A stretch of 19,186 nucleotides of DNA. It comes from Bacteroidia bacterium (GTDB lineage Bacteria > Bacteroidota > Bacteroidia > Bacteroidales > Prolixibacteraceae). The notes under the pieces were generated by a model that was not told where the DNA came from, did no database searches, and was given only the letters and a program-made list of their open reading frames with translations. The position numbers were made by a program, and so were the translations under genes. Shown piece by piece: positions 1 to 7,957 of this stretch; positions within the stretch are counted from its first letter, which is position 1; the number at the start of each line of letters is the position of its first letter. The DNA is taken from assembly GCA_025358395.1 (NCBI GenBank), contig JANYJT010000038.1:1-19186 (forward strand), in the 5' to 3' direction.

Positions 1-120
1 TTGGTAGGTTTCGAATTTCAATTAAAACCCAACCGGAAGCAGACAATTCAGGTATTTCTGGTTCCAGGCACAAGTAAAAATACCGGGATAAAATTCGATA
101 AGAATCTTGCTAACTGGTAA
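1..120 (+). CDS. C-terminal end of an unrecognised protein (partial)
   Basis: The frame starting at base 1 stays open for 39 codons and stops at TAA 118-120. The peptide reads as beta-strand-rich (VGFEFQLKPN..., TIQVFLVPGT) and ends in NLANW. The pattern of alternating hydrophobic residues ending in an aromatic resembles the C-terminal beta-sandwich of a secreted carbohydrate-active enzyme, and the next genes are polysaccharide lyases. No catalytic motif lies in this tail, so the family cannot be named. The start lies outside the window. The 89 bp between this stop and the next start hold nothing I recognise. Confidence 0.6.
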   Translation: MVGFEFQLKPNRKQTIQVFLVPGTSKNTGIKFDKNLANW

Positions 121-209
121 TCAAATGCGATACCCACCAGAATATATACACAGGAACCTTAAACCTATTTGTGGTCATTCAGAAGCAAATAAAAAACAAA
201 TCATTACAG

Positions 210-1009
210 ATGAAATCAGGAATTATAATTCTCTTACTCCTATTGATTTTTCAGGTGTCTGTTGGCCAGGCAAAATGGCAGAATATTCAAACAGTCGAAG
301 AGGTTTGTACCGGGTATCCGCACCAGATCAAATCCATCTTTCTGAACCTCAACCTCGACTACCCGGGACTGGAGAAAGTAAAAACTGCCCTTTCCAATAG
401 TCTTGTGAGAAGCTATTTAGATACCGGAAACCCAAAATATGCCAATTATATTGATCAATTCACCAAAGACTTGATCTTAAGCAGCATTCCACAGCATGCC
501 CCCTATGCCGGAAATTTCCATGCACAAGGCAACTGGCTCACCATGGAGATTTCAGGATTGGCCACGGCGGCATCTTCCTGGCCAGAGTATCGGAAATCTC
601 CTGCCTGGATGGATTATTCCATCAAAACCATGGTGGCCGGCATGAAGGAACAGGTCTACCCAGATGGCGTTCAAACCGAACTGACTTCCAGTTATCACCT
701 TGTGGCTCTTTCCAACTTCAACCTCTTTGCCGAAATCTGCAAAAAGAACAAGGCTGGTACAGCAAAGAATACAATAAATTCGAACCAAATATAACAGCAA
801 TTTACGCTCAGGAATTGAAATCTGATGATACCTTTGTCTGGATCTTATGGCCATTGGGAGGAGCGGTCCCCAACATTCAGGCTAAAATATTGAACAAGGA
901 TGCCGATGCCGTCAAAGTTAAAGTAACCGAACCGGGAAAAGAATCCTGGATCATTGAGGTTCCTTTTCTGAACAGCAAAGCGGTAATAGTTGAGAAAACC
1001 AAACATTGA
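210..1009 (+). pseudogene. Decayed heparinase II/III-superfamily polysaccharide lyase
   Basis: The ATG at 210 begins a clear signal peptide (MKSGIIILLLLLIFQVSVGQA). About 160 residues follow that look like the alpha-helical toroid domain of the heparinase II/III superfamily: GNWLTMEISGLAT near residues 111-123, then YPDGVQTELTSSYH, which carries the Tyr-His expected in this fold, then FNLFAEICKKNKA. Near 735-755 the open frame changes. The upstream frame runs on to a meaningless tail that stops by 794. A different frame (codon phase of 755) reads GWYSKEYNKFEP and continues to TGA 1007-1009 with a beta-rich tail (FVWILWPLGG, SWIIEVPF), matching the end of the same family. Enzymes of this type are usually 600-700 residues. 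Here only about 180 N-terminal and 85 C-terminal residues remain, so several hundred central residues are missing and the frame is broken. It is almost certainly non-functional. An assembly collapse is the alternative. Confidence 0.8.
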
Positions 1010-1015
1010 GGGCTT

Positions 1016-1047
1016 TTCATCCCAATTAGGGCATGTTCATCCCAATT
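1016..1047 (+). repeat. Pair of 12-bp direct repeats
   Basis: TTCATCCCAATT occurs at 1016-1027 and again at 1036-1047, a 20-bp period, within the 107-bp gap upstream of the intact lyase gene. The spacing is about two helical turns, as for a dimeric regulator site, but no partner motif supports that. It could be a chance or slippage duplication. Confidence 0.5.
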
Positions 1048-1116
1048 TACCTTTTTCATAAAACATTGGATTCCTGCCGGAATTAAAAAAAAACGTAACA
1101 TAGCATCTGCAATTCC

Positions 1117-3003
1117 ATGAAAATTCCCTCCCGATTCTATATCCTTTTTATTCTGATAGCGCTATTTTCGATCCAGTCATCTTGCAAGAAGTCAGATACA
1201 TCCGCCGAGGTTGATCCACCGGTTAAGCCTCCTGTAGAGATAAAATTAACAGGGATCCTGACAACCCTTCAAAAAGCACATCCCAGGTTACTGCTTTCAG
1301 ATACAAGGCTGCAAGAGCTGAAATCGCTGAGTTTTTCAGATACAAAATTGAAAAAATATGCTGATGATGTGGTGGCGCAAGCCGACAAAGACCTGAACAA
1401 GGCAGTCATCGAGCACATTCTGATTGGACCCAGGTTGCTTGATAAAAGCCGCGAAGCACTCAGCCGGATTTACAACCTCTCATTTGCTTACCGTTGGACA
1501 AGCAACGAGAAATATCTCAACGGTGCGATTTCGAACATGAAAACGGTGTGCGCTTTCGCCGACTGGAACCCTTCCCACTTTCTGGATGTGGCCGAAATGA
1601 GCCATGCAGTAGCTATCGGGTACGATTGGTTGTACAACAAAATGGACTTGCAAACGCGTGATTACATTAAATCGCGACTGTTGCTTCTCGGCCTCGAAGA
1701 AGGAAAGAAGGCCTATGCCACAAACGCCTGGTGGACGAAATCCGAATTCAATTGGAACCAGGTATGCAACAGTGGCTTACTTATCGGTGCGCTCGCTGTC
1801 GCCGAAACGGACCCGGACCCGGCCTTGTACATCCTTCCGAAAGCCATAGAGAACCTGCCCTATGCACTTAAATCCTACGGCCCCGACGGAGTTTGGGGTG
1901 AAGGCCCGGGCTATTGGAGCTATGCCTCGGATTATACTGCATATGGCATCGCGGCGCTTCAATCGGCATTGGGTGATAATTTCAGCTTGACCCTCATACC
2001 GGGAATGAGCATCACGGGCTATTTTCCCATCTATTCGGCCGGTCCGACCGGATACATGCTGAACTATGCCGATGCCGGAGAAAAATCAAAGTTGGGTGCA
2101 CCGCACACCGATATGTGGCTGGCCGGAATATACAACAACAACCACTTCTCCGATTTTGTGCACGACCAGCTCACGGGTGCAACGGCCAATGTATACGACG
2201 TGATCTGGTACCGTCCATATGCCAATTCAGCCGCGCAAAGGGATCTCGATAAATATTTCGGTGGAAGCGTCGCCCTCTATTTCTCACGCAGCTCCTGGAC
2301 CGACCCGAATGCCCTGTGGATCGGCATCAAAGCCGGTTACAACAAAGTTAACCATGCCCATCTGGACCTTGGAAATTTCGAAATGGATGCTCTTGGTTTT
2401 CGCTGGGCACGTGACCTGGGATCGGACGATTACAACCTGCCTGACTATTTTGGCGCAAAAAGGTACACATACTACCGGCTCCGGTCTCTCAGTCACAATC
2501 TTCCGTTGCTTAACGGACTTGACCAAAGGGAGGATGCTACCTCCAAATTTATCAAACATGCCGAAGCCGTTTCAGAACCTTTCACAATTCTTGATTTTAC
2601 CGAGGCATACAAAGATTTCGCGAGTTCGGTACAACGGGGAATGAAAGTGGTAGACGGCCGGAAATCAGTCCTGATCCAGGATGAATTTATACTCTCCAAA
2701 TCGGCGACAATAGCCTGGGGCATGACCACCGATGCCACCATCATCCTGATAAGTACAAAAGAGGCAGAGCTTACACTTAGCGGGAAAAAACTCACTGCCC
2801 GGATCCTTTCACCATCAAATGCGGTTTTTAGCATCGAATCAGCCCAACAAGTGGCTCCCCAAAAGACAAATACCGGAGTTAGTCGCCTGATGGCTAAAAC
2901 ACCTGCTACGACCGGCAACATAACTTTCTCGATTTTACTCGCACCACAATGGCCTGCAGGTACAGGAACCTATTCTACTGTTACCTCACTTTCAAAATGG
3001 TAA
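1117..3003 (+). CDS. Heparinase II/III-superfamily polysaccharide lyase, lipoprotein
   Basis: A 628-residue intact protein. The N-terminus (MKIPSRFYILFILIALFSIQSSCKK) is a lipoprotein signal with Cys23 in a lipobox-like setting, so it is probably membrane-anchored. Residues about 50-350 form an (alpha/alpha)-toroid: FNWNQVCNSG (residues 211-220, Asn212/Asn214) and GPGYWSYASDYTAYG (263-277, several Tyr) are hallmarks. The central beta-sandwich has NHAHLDLGNFEMDALG (412-427, His413/His415) and WARDLGSDDY, the usual heparinase II/III block. In this superfamily an Asn or His neutralises the uronate and a Tyr/His pair performs beta-elimination. Length is normal. The CAZy family (PL12, PL15, PL17, PL21 and others share this fold) cannot be settled by eye, so substrate stays open among glycosaminoglycans, alginate and similar uronans. 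It sits between two decayed lyase genes and is the only intact enzyme of this upstream cluster. The start is the only ATG that gives the signal peptide. Confidence 0.85.
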   Translation: MKIPSRFYILFILIALFSIQSSCKKSDTSAEVDPPVKPPVEIKLTGILTTLQKAHPRLLLSDTRLQELKSLSFSDTKLKKYADDVVAQADKDLNKAVIEHILIGPRLLDKSREALSRIYNLSFAYRWTSNEKYLNGAISNMKTVCAFADWNPSHFLDVAEMSHAVAIGYDWLYNKMDLQTRDYIKSRLLLLGLEEGKKAYATNAWWTKSEFNWNQVCNSGLLIGALAVAETDPDPALYILPKAIENLPYALKSYGPDGVWGEGPGYWSYASDYTAYGIAALQSALGDNFSLTLIPGMSITGYFPIYSAGPTGYMLNYADAGEKSKLGAPHTDMWLAGIYNNNHFSDFVHDQLTGATANVYDVIWYRPYANSAAQRDLDKYFGGSVALYFSRSSWTDPNALWIGIKAGYNKVNHAHLDLGNFEMDALGFRWARDLGSDDYNLPDYFGAKRYTYYRLRSLSHNLPLLNGLDQREDATSKFIKHAEAVSEPFTILDFTEAYKDFASSVQRGMKVVDGRKSVLIQDEFILSKSATIAWGMTTDATIILISTKEAELTLSGKKLTARILSPSNAVFSIESAQQVAPQKTNTGVSRLMAKTPATTGNITFSILLAPQWPAGTGTYSTVTSLSKW

Positions 3004-3032
3004 TTTTTATTATTTACTGAAAAGAAATTAAT

Positions 3033-3636
3033 ATGAAAATACAATACATTCTTTCTCTGACAGTTTCGCTGATCCTAATGTTTTCCTTGGTAAGCGAAGC
3101 ACAAAAGAGTGCTGATTATTCGGCAGATTTAGAGCAATTGCATGCAAATGTCTGGTCAGATATTTTAAAAATGCCCCTGAAGATGACAATGTCAGGAAAA
3201 TAACCGAAAAACTTAGCGACCAGGGTGCCTGGCCGGATGTTGATTATGCCAGAAAACAAAGAGGAGACTGGCATCCGGCTCCTATTCAGGAAGAGCTGAA
3301 AGTCAGTCTGGAGGAGGGCATTCAGCCGGATGGCTCCTTCCACCAGCATGGACCTCAGATCCAGTTTGGCAACTACGGACTGGCATACGTTGGAGATATG
3401 ATCAAGTGGATAAACCCTGTGTCATCATGGTAAAAAAGGGAAAAAAGAGCTTAAATATTTCAATTTCAGACCCAACCCGGAAATTGACATAAATCAGGCT
3501 GACACTGGAAGGTAAATATAAAACGGATAACCCGGCGGTCATTTTGAAAACTGAGCAATTAAAATCGATATTGGATATCACTCTTCCCAAAGGAGGAGAA
3601 GCCGGAAAAACTGTTGCAATTAGTTTAAGGAGATAA
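3033..3636 (+). pseudogene. Decayed PL8-family polysaccharide lyase (chondroitin/hyaluronan/xanthan lyase type)
   Basis: Three frames must be joined to read one protein. Frame A starts at ATG 3033 with a signal peptide (MKIQYILSLTVSLILMFSL) and runs to about 3140. Frame B then reads LVRYFKNAPEDDNVRK and GAWPDVDYARK, followed by EEGIQPDGSFHQHGPQ and FGNYGLAYVGDMIKW, and stops at TAA 3431-3433. The GSFHQHGPQ..FGNYG block is characteristic of the PL8 alpha-toroid. Frame C reads KPCVIMVKKGKK and SISDPTRKL, the typical PL8 C-terminal beta-domain, and is interrupted by TAA at 3490-3492 before its own stop at 3634-3636. PL8 enzymes run about 650-1000 residues; about 200 codons remain. Segments are missing between WHPAP and IQEEL (near 3280) and between DMIKW and KPCV (near 3405-3415). 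It is clearly non-functional. The last 17 bp overlap the convergent HTCS gene. Confidence 0.85.
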
Positions 3637-6600
3637 ACTCACTGGGGGTCATTCCAAAATGTTCCTTGAATGATCTGGTAAAATAGGAATGGGAATTGAA
3701 TCCGGACAAAGTGCTGATTTCTTCTATGTTGTTGCCACCTTCTTTGAGCAGTCTGGCTGCATATTCCAAACGAATGGTCCGAATAAAATCATTTGCCGAC
3801 TTGCCCGTCAAGGTCTTTAGTTTACGATACAGCGTACTTTGACTCAGGTTAAGATGACTGGACAATAGTTCAATATCCAGTTTTTCGTCTGTCAGGTTTT
3901 TCTCCACAAAACGAATTGCTTTGGCCATCATCTTTTGATCGGGAGTATCCAGCAGTTCATTTTCAAGTCCCCGGGCAATTCTATTTACATAAAACTCCTG
4001 CATAACCGCACGATTGGCGAAAATATTTTTGATTCGTGCCTTAAGTATCTCGCTGTTAAAAGGCTTTTCGATATATTCGTCTGCCCCGGAAGCAAATCCT
4101 TCAATCTTATTTTCCACAGATGTAAGGGCGGTTAGCAAAATGATGGGAATGTGGCTTGTTTTCAAATTATTTTTCAATTCCTGAACCAACTCAATCCCGT
4201 TCTTCCCTGGCATCATGACGTCCGAAATGACCAGATCAGGTAAGTAAACTTGGGCCTTCTCCACTCCCTCCTTACCATTGGTTGCGAGAATGACCCGGTA
4301 TTCATCCTCCAAAATTTGACTGATAAATTTACTCATGTCCGGGTGGTTCTCAACGATAAGTACGATTTTCTCCGGCTTTCTTTGATTCTTATTCTGGTTG
4401 TTCCAGTTTTCGACGAAGGCCAGGTTGTTTCCCGGTTCCCTGAAGTTGAAATTTTCTTCATGATATGGGTGAACCGGCTGCCTGATCTCATTCTCATGGA
4501 TTAGCTCTGATTTTATCTCCTCCACATACGGAAGCCTGATTCGAAAAACTGATCCTCTGCCCAATTCCGATTCAAGTTCAATTTCGCCCTCATGCATCAG
4601 GATCAGATGCTTGGTTAAATGAAGTCCTATTCCGGTTCCACTGTGCGGAATTTCGTGGTTTTCTATCCTGTAAAAGCGATCAAACACCTTTTCGATGGCT
4701 GATTGTTCAATGCCCGGTCCGTTGTCCTTAACCGATATCTGTACAAATTCTTTGGTTTTCAGCTCACCAATTTTCATCACATTCCCAGATGTCAGGGCAG
4801 AACCGGAGTGTTGTCCAACCGATATTTCAACCTCAATGGTACCTTTCTCAGGAGTAAATTTAAAGGCATTGGACAGCAGATTGAAAACCACCTTATCAAT
4901 TTTCTCAGCGTCAAATGTGAGTGGAATGTGTTCATTCAGCGTTATGAAAACATAGTTGATATTCTTCTGTCTGGCTACATCGATGAAATAATCATAAATT
5001 TCATGTACAAAAATTACAATATCCGTATTTGAAACATTCAATTCAGTCCGATTTTCCTCTATCTGCCTGAATTCCAGTAGTTGATTTATCAGCTTCAACA
5101 ATCTCCCTGCATTCCTCCTAATCAATGATACTTGATTAAAAGCAACCTGATCGAGTCCGGGAAACTTCATCAGCGACTCTACCGGACCAGTTATCAATGT
5201 AAGTGGTGTCCGGAGCTCGTGTGAGATATTTGTAAAAAAGTTCAGTTTATTCTGATGCGATTTCTCCTCTTCCAATCGTTTTAACCTTTCAATTTCAATC
5301 TGATGCTCAAGCTTCGTCCGATAAAGGATGATTGCCCGAACCAGTATGCCCAGCATTATTATCAAAAATAAATAGATGACCATAGCCAATCTGCTCAAAA
5401 GCAATGGCCTGGGAATCTGTATAATTAATTTTGCTGGATCCACGTTCCAGACCATGTCATTGTTACAGGCAACCACCTCAAAAATATATTCTCCCGGTGA
5501 GATATTGGTGTAGGTTGCTTTATTTTGAGATCCGGCATCAACCCAATTTGGATCAAATCCTTTCAACCGGTAACGAAATTGGTTTTTTTGCGGATTCAGG
5601 TAGTTTTGCGCGACAAATTCAATGCTAAATGAATTCTGTCTGGGTTCCATTCTGATTTTATCCGTTTCGTACAGGGGCTTTTCAAGTGGTGAATTCTCCT
5701 GCCCGGGAAGTATCTCTTTGTGGTTGATAAAAATCCTGGAAAAATAGACTTTAGGTTTATAGGGATTGACTTGAATGCTTGACGGACTAAATGCCACAAG
5801 GCCTGTCGTGCTTCCAAAATAGATCTTTCCTGATGAAGTCCGGCACAAAGCTCCGGCGTTGAACAAATTACCATGAAGTCCGTCAGCCAAACCGTAGTTC
5901 ATCATCTTCCCATTTACGATATTATAAGAGAAAATGCCATAGTTGGAACTGATCCATATGGTCTCCTTACCTGAGAAAACCAGCCCATAAACAGAAACGG
6001 GCTTTCCATTGAAAACAATGGGATAACGCTTGACAGCATTGGTCTGGGTAACTGAAAAAATCCCCTGGTCAGTCCCGAGCCAAATCAAACCATCCGGACC
6101 GCCGGAAATGGTATAGACTTGTGTGGATCCCCTGACTGAATCATTGTCAAGAAAGAGCGGCTCAAATAGACTCTTTCCATAGGATTTGATCAAAAGTCCG
6201 CTTGTGGAAAGGACCCATAAATTTCCACCCGTATCAATAAACAGTTTTCTGAGGTTGTTTGAAGGTTGAGAGGTGGAATTGCTATTTTGCAGAGCGCATT
6301 GTTCAAGTGTCTCATCCGAGTACTTATAATAGTATAGACCGGAGCCATACGTCGCAATCCAAATCCCCCGGTTGTCTTCAACCATATCGTAGACATTACT
6401 GCTTTCCAGGAAAAGTGGTTTAAACGTTGATTCCCCGTGCTTTTGCCTGAAAACGCCTTCCCCGTAAGTACCGATCCAGATATCTCCTGACTTGTTTTTC
6501 AGGATACATTTGATATTGCTGACGGCAGCATTTTTATCACCTTTCAATTCGATGTGCCTGAATACTTTATTTTGTTCATCGAAGAGGTCAAGTCCCTGGC

Positions 6601-7726
6601 CATCCGTTGCAATCCAAATTAAGCCCTTCGAATCTTCGGCAATCGCATTAATGAGATCGCCGCTCACGGAATTTTCGTGGGGCGAATGCAGATATGTCTC
6701 AAAAGTATTGGCAAAATTGTTCAGGTAGCCTACTCCACCTCTCCAGGTTCCAATCCATAAGCCCTTCTGCCTGTCCTCCATCAAGGCAGTAATTGAGTTA
6801 TCAGGCAAGGAAAAAGAATTGTCAAAATCGGAAATGTACTGGTTAAATTTTCCCTCCTGCCATGCGATCAATCCCTTGTAGGTAGCAATCCAGATTTTTC
6901 CATCGGTTGTCTGAATGATATCCCTGATCCTGTTTGAAAAGGAATCAGACGTTTTGTCATTTTTGGTAAAATAACTGTCAATTAGTGTACCGTCCCTGGA
7001 ATACCGTTGAAGTCCAAACCCATCCATGGAAATCCACAATATATTATTTATCAGGTATATGCCGAATAATTTTGCCGGTGAAATATCGATCGGCATTTTT
7101 GTTGCCACGAAGGTTTGGGTGTTGATTGAAAACAATTCCCCGGCATTATTGGCAGCATAGATATTATCCTGGTCATCAAAGCAAAAAGCATTCACATGGA
7201 TACGCAAATTGTTCATAGCGATGTATTTCACTTCTTTGGAGACCGAATCAATTGAAGCAAGATTATTGCTTTCAACCATCCAGATTTCGCCTCTTTTGTT
7301 TTGTTTCAGGTTGGTTGGAAAGAGTGATTTCTCCGGCATCTCCTTGTCGAGCAATTTTACCGCATCAATTTGCCAGTTATTCTTATTGAATTTTGTGACC
7401 CCGATATTGGTGCCAATCCATATGGAATTCGACCTGTCAATAAGCAGACAAGTTAGGTAGTTGTTGGTATGAGAGACCGCAGATTGGTATTTTGGCTCGA
7501 AGCTTGTGAAATCCTGCGAGTTATACTGGTAAAGTTTTTCCCTGGTAATAAACCAAATAAATCCTTGCTTATCCTCTGCTAAATCGAGAACCGGCGATAA
7601 AGTAAAACCTCCTGCAGGCGAAATCCGCCTAAATGGAAGGTTCTGGATTTCAGAATTTGAAATGAATGCCTGACACACCAGTAAACACAAAAAAACAACA
7701 CGGTACAGCATTCCGGGAAAACTCAT
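3620..7726 (-). CDS. Hybrid two-component system regulator (HTCS), PUL sensor-activator
   Basis: A 1368-residue one-protein signalling system. A signal peptide is followed by about 14 two-component propeller repeats (WIGT/WIAT..G motifs, residues about 45-680, enough for two seven-bladed propellers), a Y_Y_Y domain (about 695-765, with FRYRLKGFDPNW), and a transmembrane helix (about 775-800). The cytoplasm holds a HisKA domain (FFTNISHELRTPLT, His836), an ATPase with N, G1 and G2 boxes (NLLSNAFKF, DNGPGIE, GTGIGLHL), a receiver (about 1118-1235, acceptor Asp1169 in VISDVMMPG, Thr in LLTA, Lys in EKPF) and an AraC-type DNA-binding domain (about 1262-1368, ending FGMTPSEFISLN). In this family the periplasmic propellers bind an oligosaccharide and the AraC domain activates the local susC operon, which here lies immediately divergent. 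One oddity: the receiver's acidic pair reads Glu1126-Asn1127 (LIVENHPD) instead of the usual Glu-Asp. No truncation is seen. Confidence 0.97.
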   Translation of the reverse strand: MSFPGMLYRVVFLCLLVCQAFISNSEIQNLPFRRISPAGGFTLSPVLDLAEDKQGFIWFITREKLYQYNSQDFTSFEPKYQSAVSHTNNYLTCLLIDRSNSIWIGTNIGVTKFNKNNWQIDAVKLLDKEMPEKSLFPTNLKQNKRGEIWMVESNNLASIDSVSKEVKYIAMNNLRIHVNAFCFDDQDNIYAANNAGELFSINTQTFVATKMPIDISPAKLFGIYLINNILWISMDGFGLQRYSRDGTLIDSYFTKNDKTSDSFSNRIRDIIQTTDGKIWIATYKGLIAWQEGKFNQYISDFDNSFSLPDNSITALMEDRQKGLWIGTWRGGVGYLNNFANTFETYLHSPHENSVSGDLINAIAEDSKGLIWIATDGQGLDLFDEQNKVFRHIELKGDKNAAVSNIKCILKNKSGDIWIGTYGEGVFRQKHGESTFKPLFLESSNVYDMVEDNRGIWIATYGSGLYYYKYSDETLEQCALQNSNSTSQPSNNLRKLFIDTGGNLWVLSTSGLLIKSYGKSLFEPLFLDNDSVRGSTQVYTISGGPDGLIWLGTDQGIFSVTQTNAVKRYPIVFNGKPVSVYGLVFSGKETIWISSNYGIFSYNIVNGKMMNYGLADGLHGNLFNAGALCRTSSGKIYFGSTTGLVAFSPSSIQVNPYKPKVYFSRIFINHKEILPGQENSPLEKPLYETDKIRMEPRQNSFSIEFVAQNYLNPQKNQFRYRLKGFDPNWVDAGSQNKATYTNISPGEYIFEVVACNNDMVWNVDPAKLIIQIPRPLLLSRLAMVIYLFLIIMLGILVRAIILYRTKLEHQIEIERLKRLEEEKSHQNKLNFFTNISHELRTPLTLITGPVESLMKFPGLDQVAFNQVSLIRRNAGRLLKLINQLLEFRQIEENRTELNVSNTDIVIFVHEIYDYFIDVARQKNINYVFITLNEHIPLTFDAEKIDKVVFNLLSNAFKFTPEKGTIEVEISVGQHSGSALTSGNVMKIGELKTKEFVQISVKDNGPGIEQSAIEKVFDRFYRIENHEIPHSGTGIGLHLTKHLILMHEGEIELESELGRGSVFRIRLPYVEEIKSELIHENEIRQPVHPYHEENFNFREPGNNLAFVENWNNQNKNQRKPEKIVLIVENHPDMSKFISQILEDEYRVILATNGKEGVEKAQVYLPDLVISDVMMPGKNGIELVQELKNNLKTSHIPIILLTALTSVENKIEGFASGADEYIEKPFNSEILKARIKNIFANRAVMQEFYVNRIARGLENELLDTPDQKMMAKAIRFVEKNLTDEKLDIELLSSHLNLSQSTLYRKLKTLTGKSANDFIRTIRLEYAARLLKEGGNNIEEISTLSGFNSHSYFTRSFKEHFGMTPSEFISLN

Positions 7727-7745
7727 TTGATAAATGATGGTTCTT

Positions 7746-7753
7746 CAAAAATA
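7746..7753 (-). promoter_or_regulatory. Candidate Bacteroidota -7 promoter element for the HTCS gene
   Basis: On the minus strand this reads TATTTTTG, an exact match to the Bacteroidota -7 consensus TAnnTTTG, placed 20-27 bp upstream of the HTCS start codon. No convincing TTG -33 element was found at the expected distance upstream; only a weak TTTAC-like sequence is there. The leader would be short. The motif is A/T-rich and could arise by chance. Confidence 0.4.
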
Positions 7754-7838
7754 GAAAAAACTAGTAATGTAAAGGTGAATTTTATTCATTGTCGAGTCAA
7801 TTTATTTCAAACCCGCATTCTCTTCTTGCATTTTTCCT

Positions 7839-7893
7839 TCAAGCTTGATCAAATTGTTCAAGTTTGAACAGATGTTTCAATTTTTTGATTGAA
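7839..7893. promoter_or_regulatory. Cluster of TCAA/TTGA inverted repeats, candidate HTCS operator
   Basis: In the 231-bp divergent gap between the HTCS and susC starts lie several inverted repeats: TCAAGCTTGA (7839-7848, perfect), TTGATCAA (7845-7852, perfect, overlapping the first), TTCAA-GT-TTGAA (7857-7868) and TTCAA-N8-TTGAA (7876-7893). Their centres are about 19-22 bp apart, close to two helical turns. The last one ends 64 bp before the susC ATG. Position and symmetry suit an AraC-type activator site, but the motif is A/T-rich and binding is inferred only. The rest of the gap shows nothing else I can support. Confidence 0.4.
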
Positions 7894-7957
7894 TATTGGT
7901 AGTATCTCCCAACCGTGCGAGGTAACTTTCCATCACAAACTATTTAAATCTCAATTT

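Noticed and set aside
2493..2921. 142-codon reverse-strand open frame inside the intact lyase
   Set aside because: It lies wholly opposite a well-supported gene, has no recognisable domain or signal, and looks like a codon-bias shadow.
3033..3636. Programmed frameshifting to make a functional PL8 protein
   Set aside because: Large catalytic parts are missing and there is also an in-frame stop, so recoding could not restore an enzyme.
7889..7957. Upstream TTG start that would extend SusC by 23 residues
   Set aside because: The extension precedes a normal signal peptide, overlaps the palindrome cluster, and the ATG at 7958 gives a standard SusC N-terminus.
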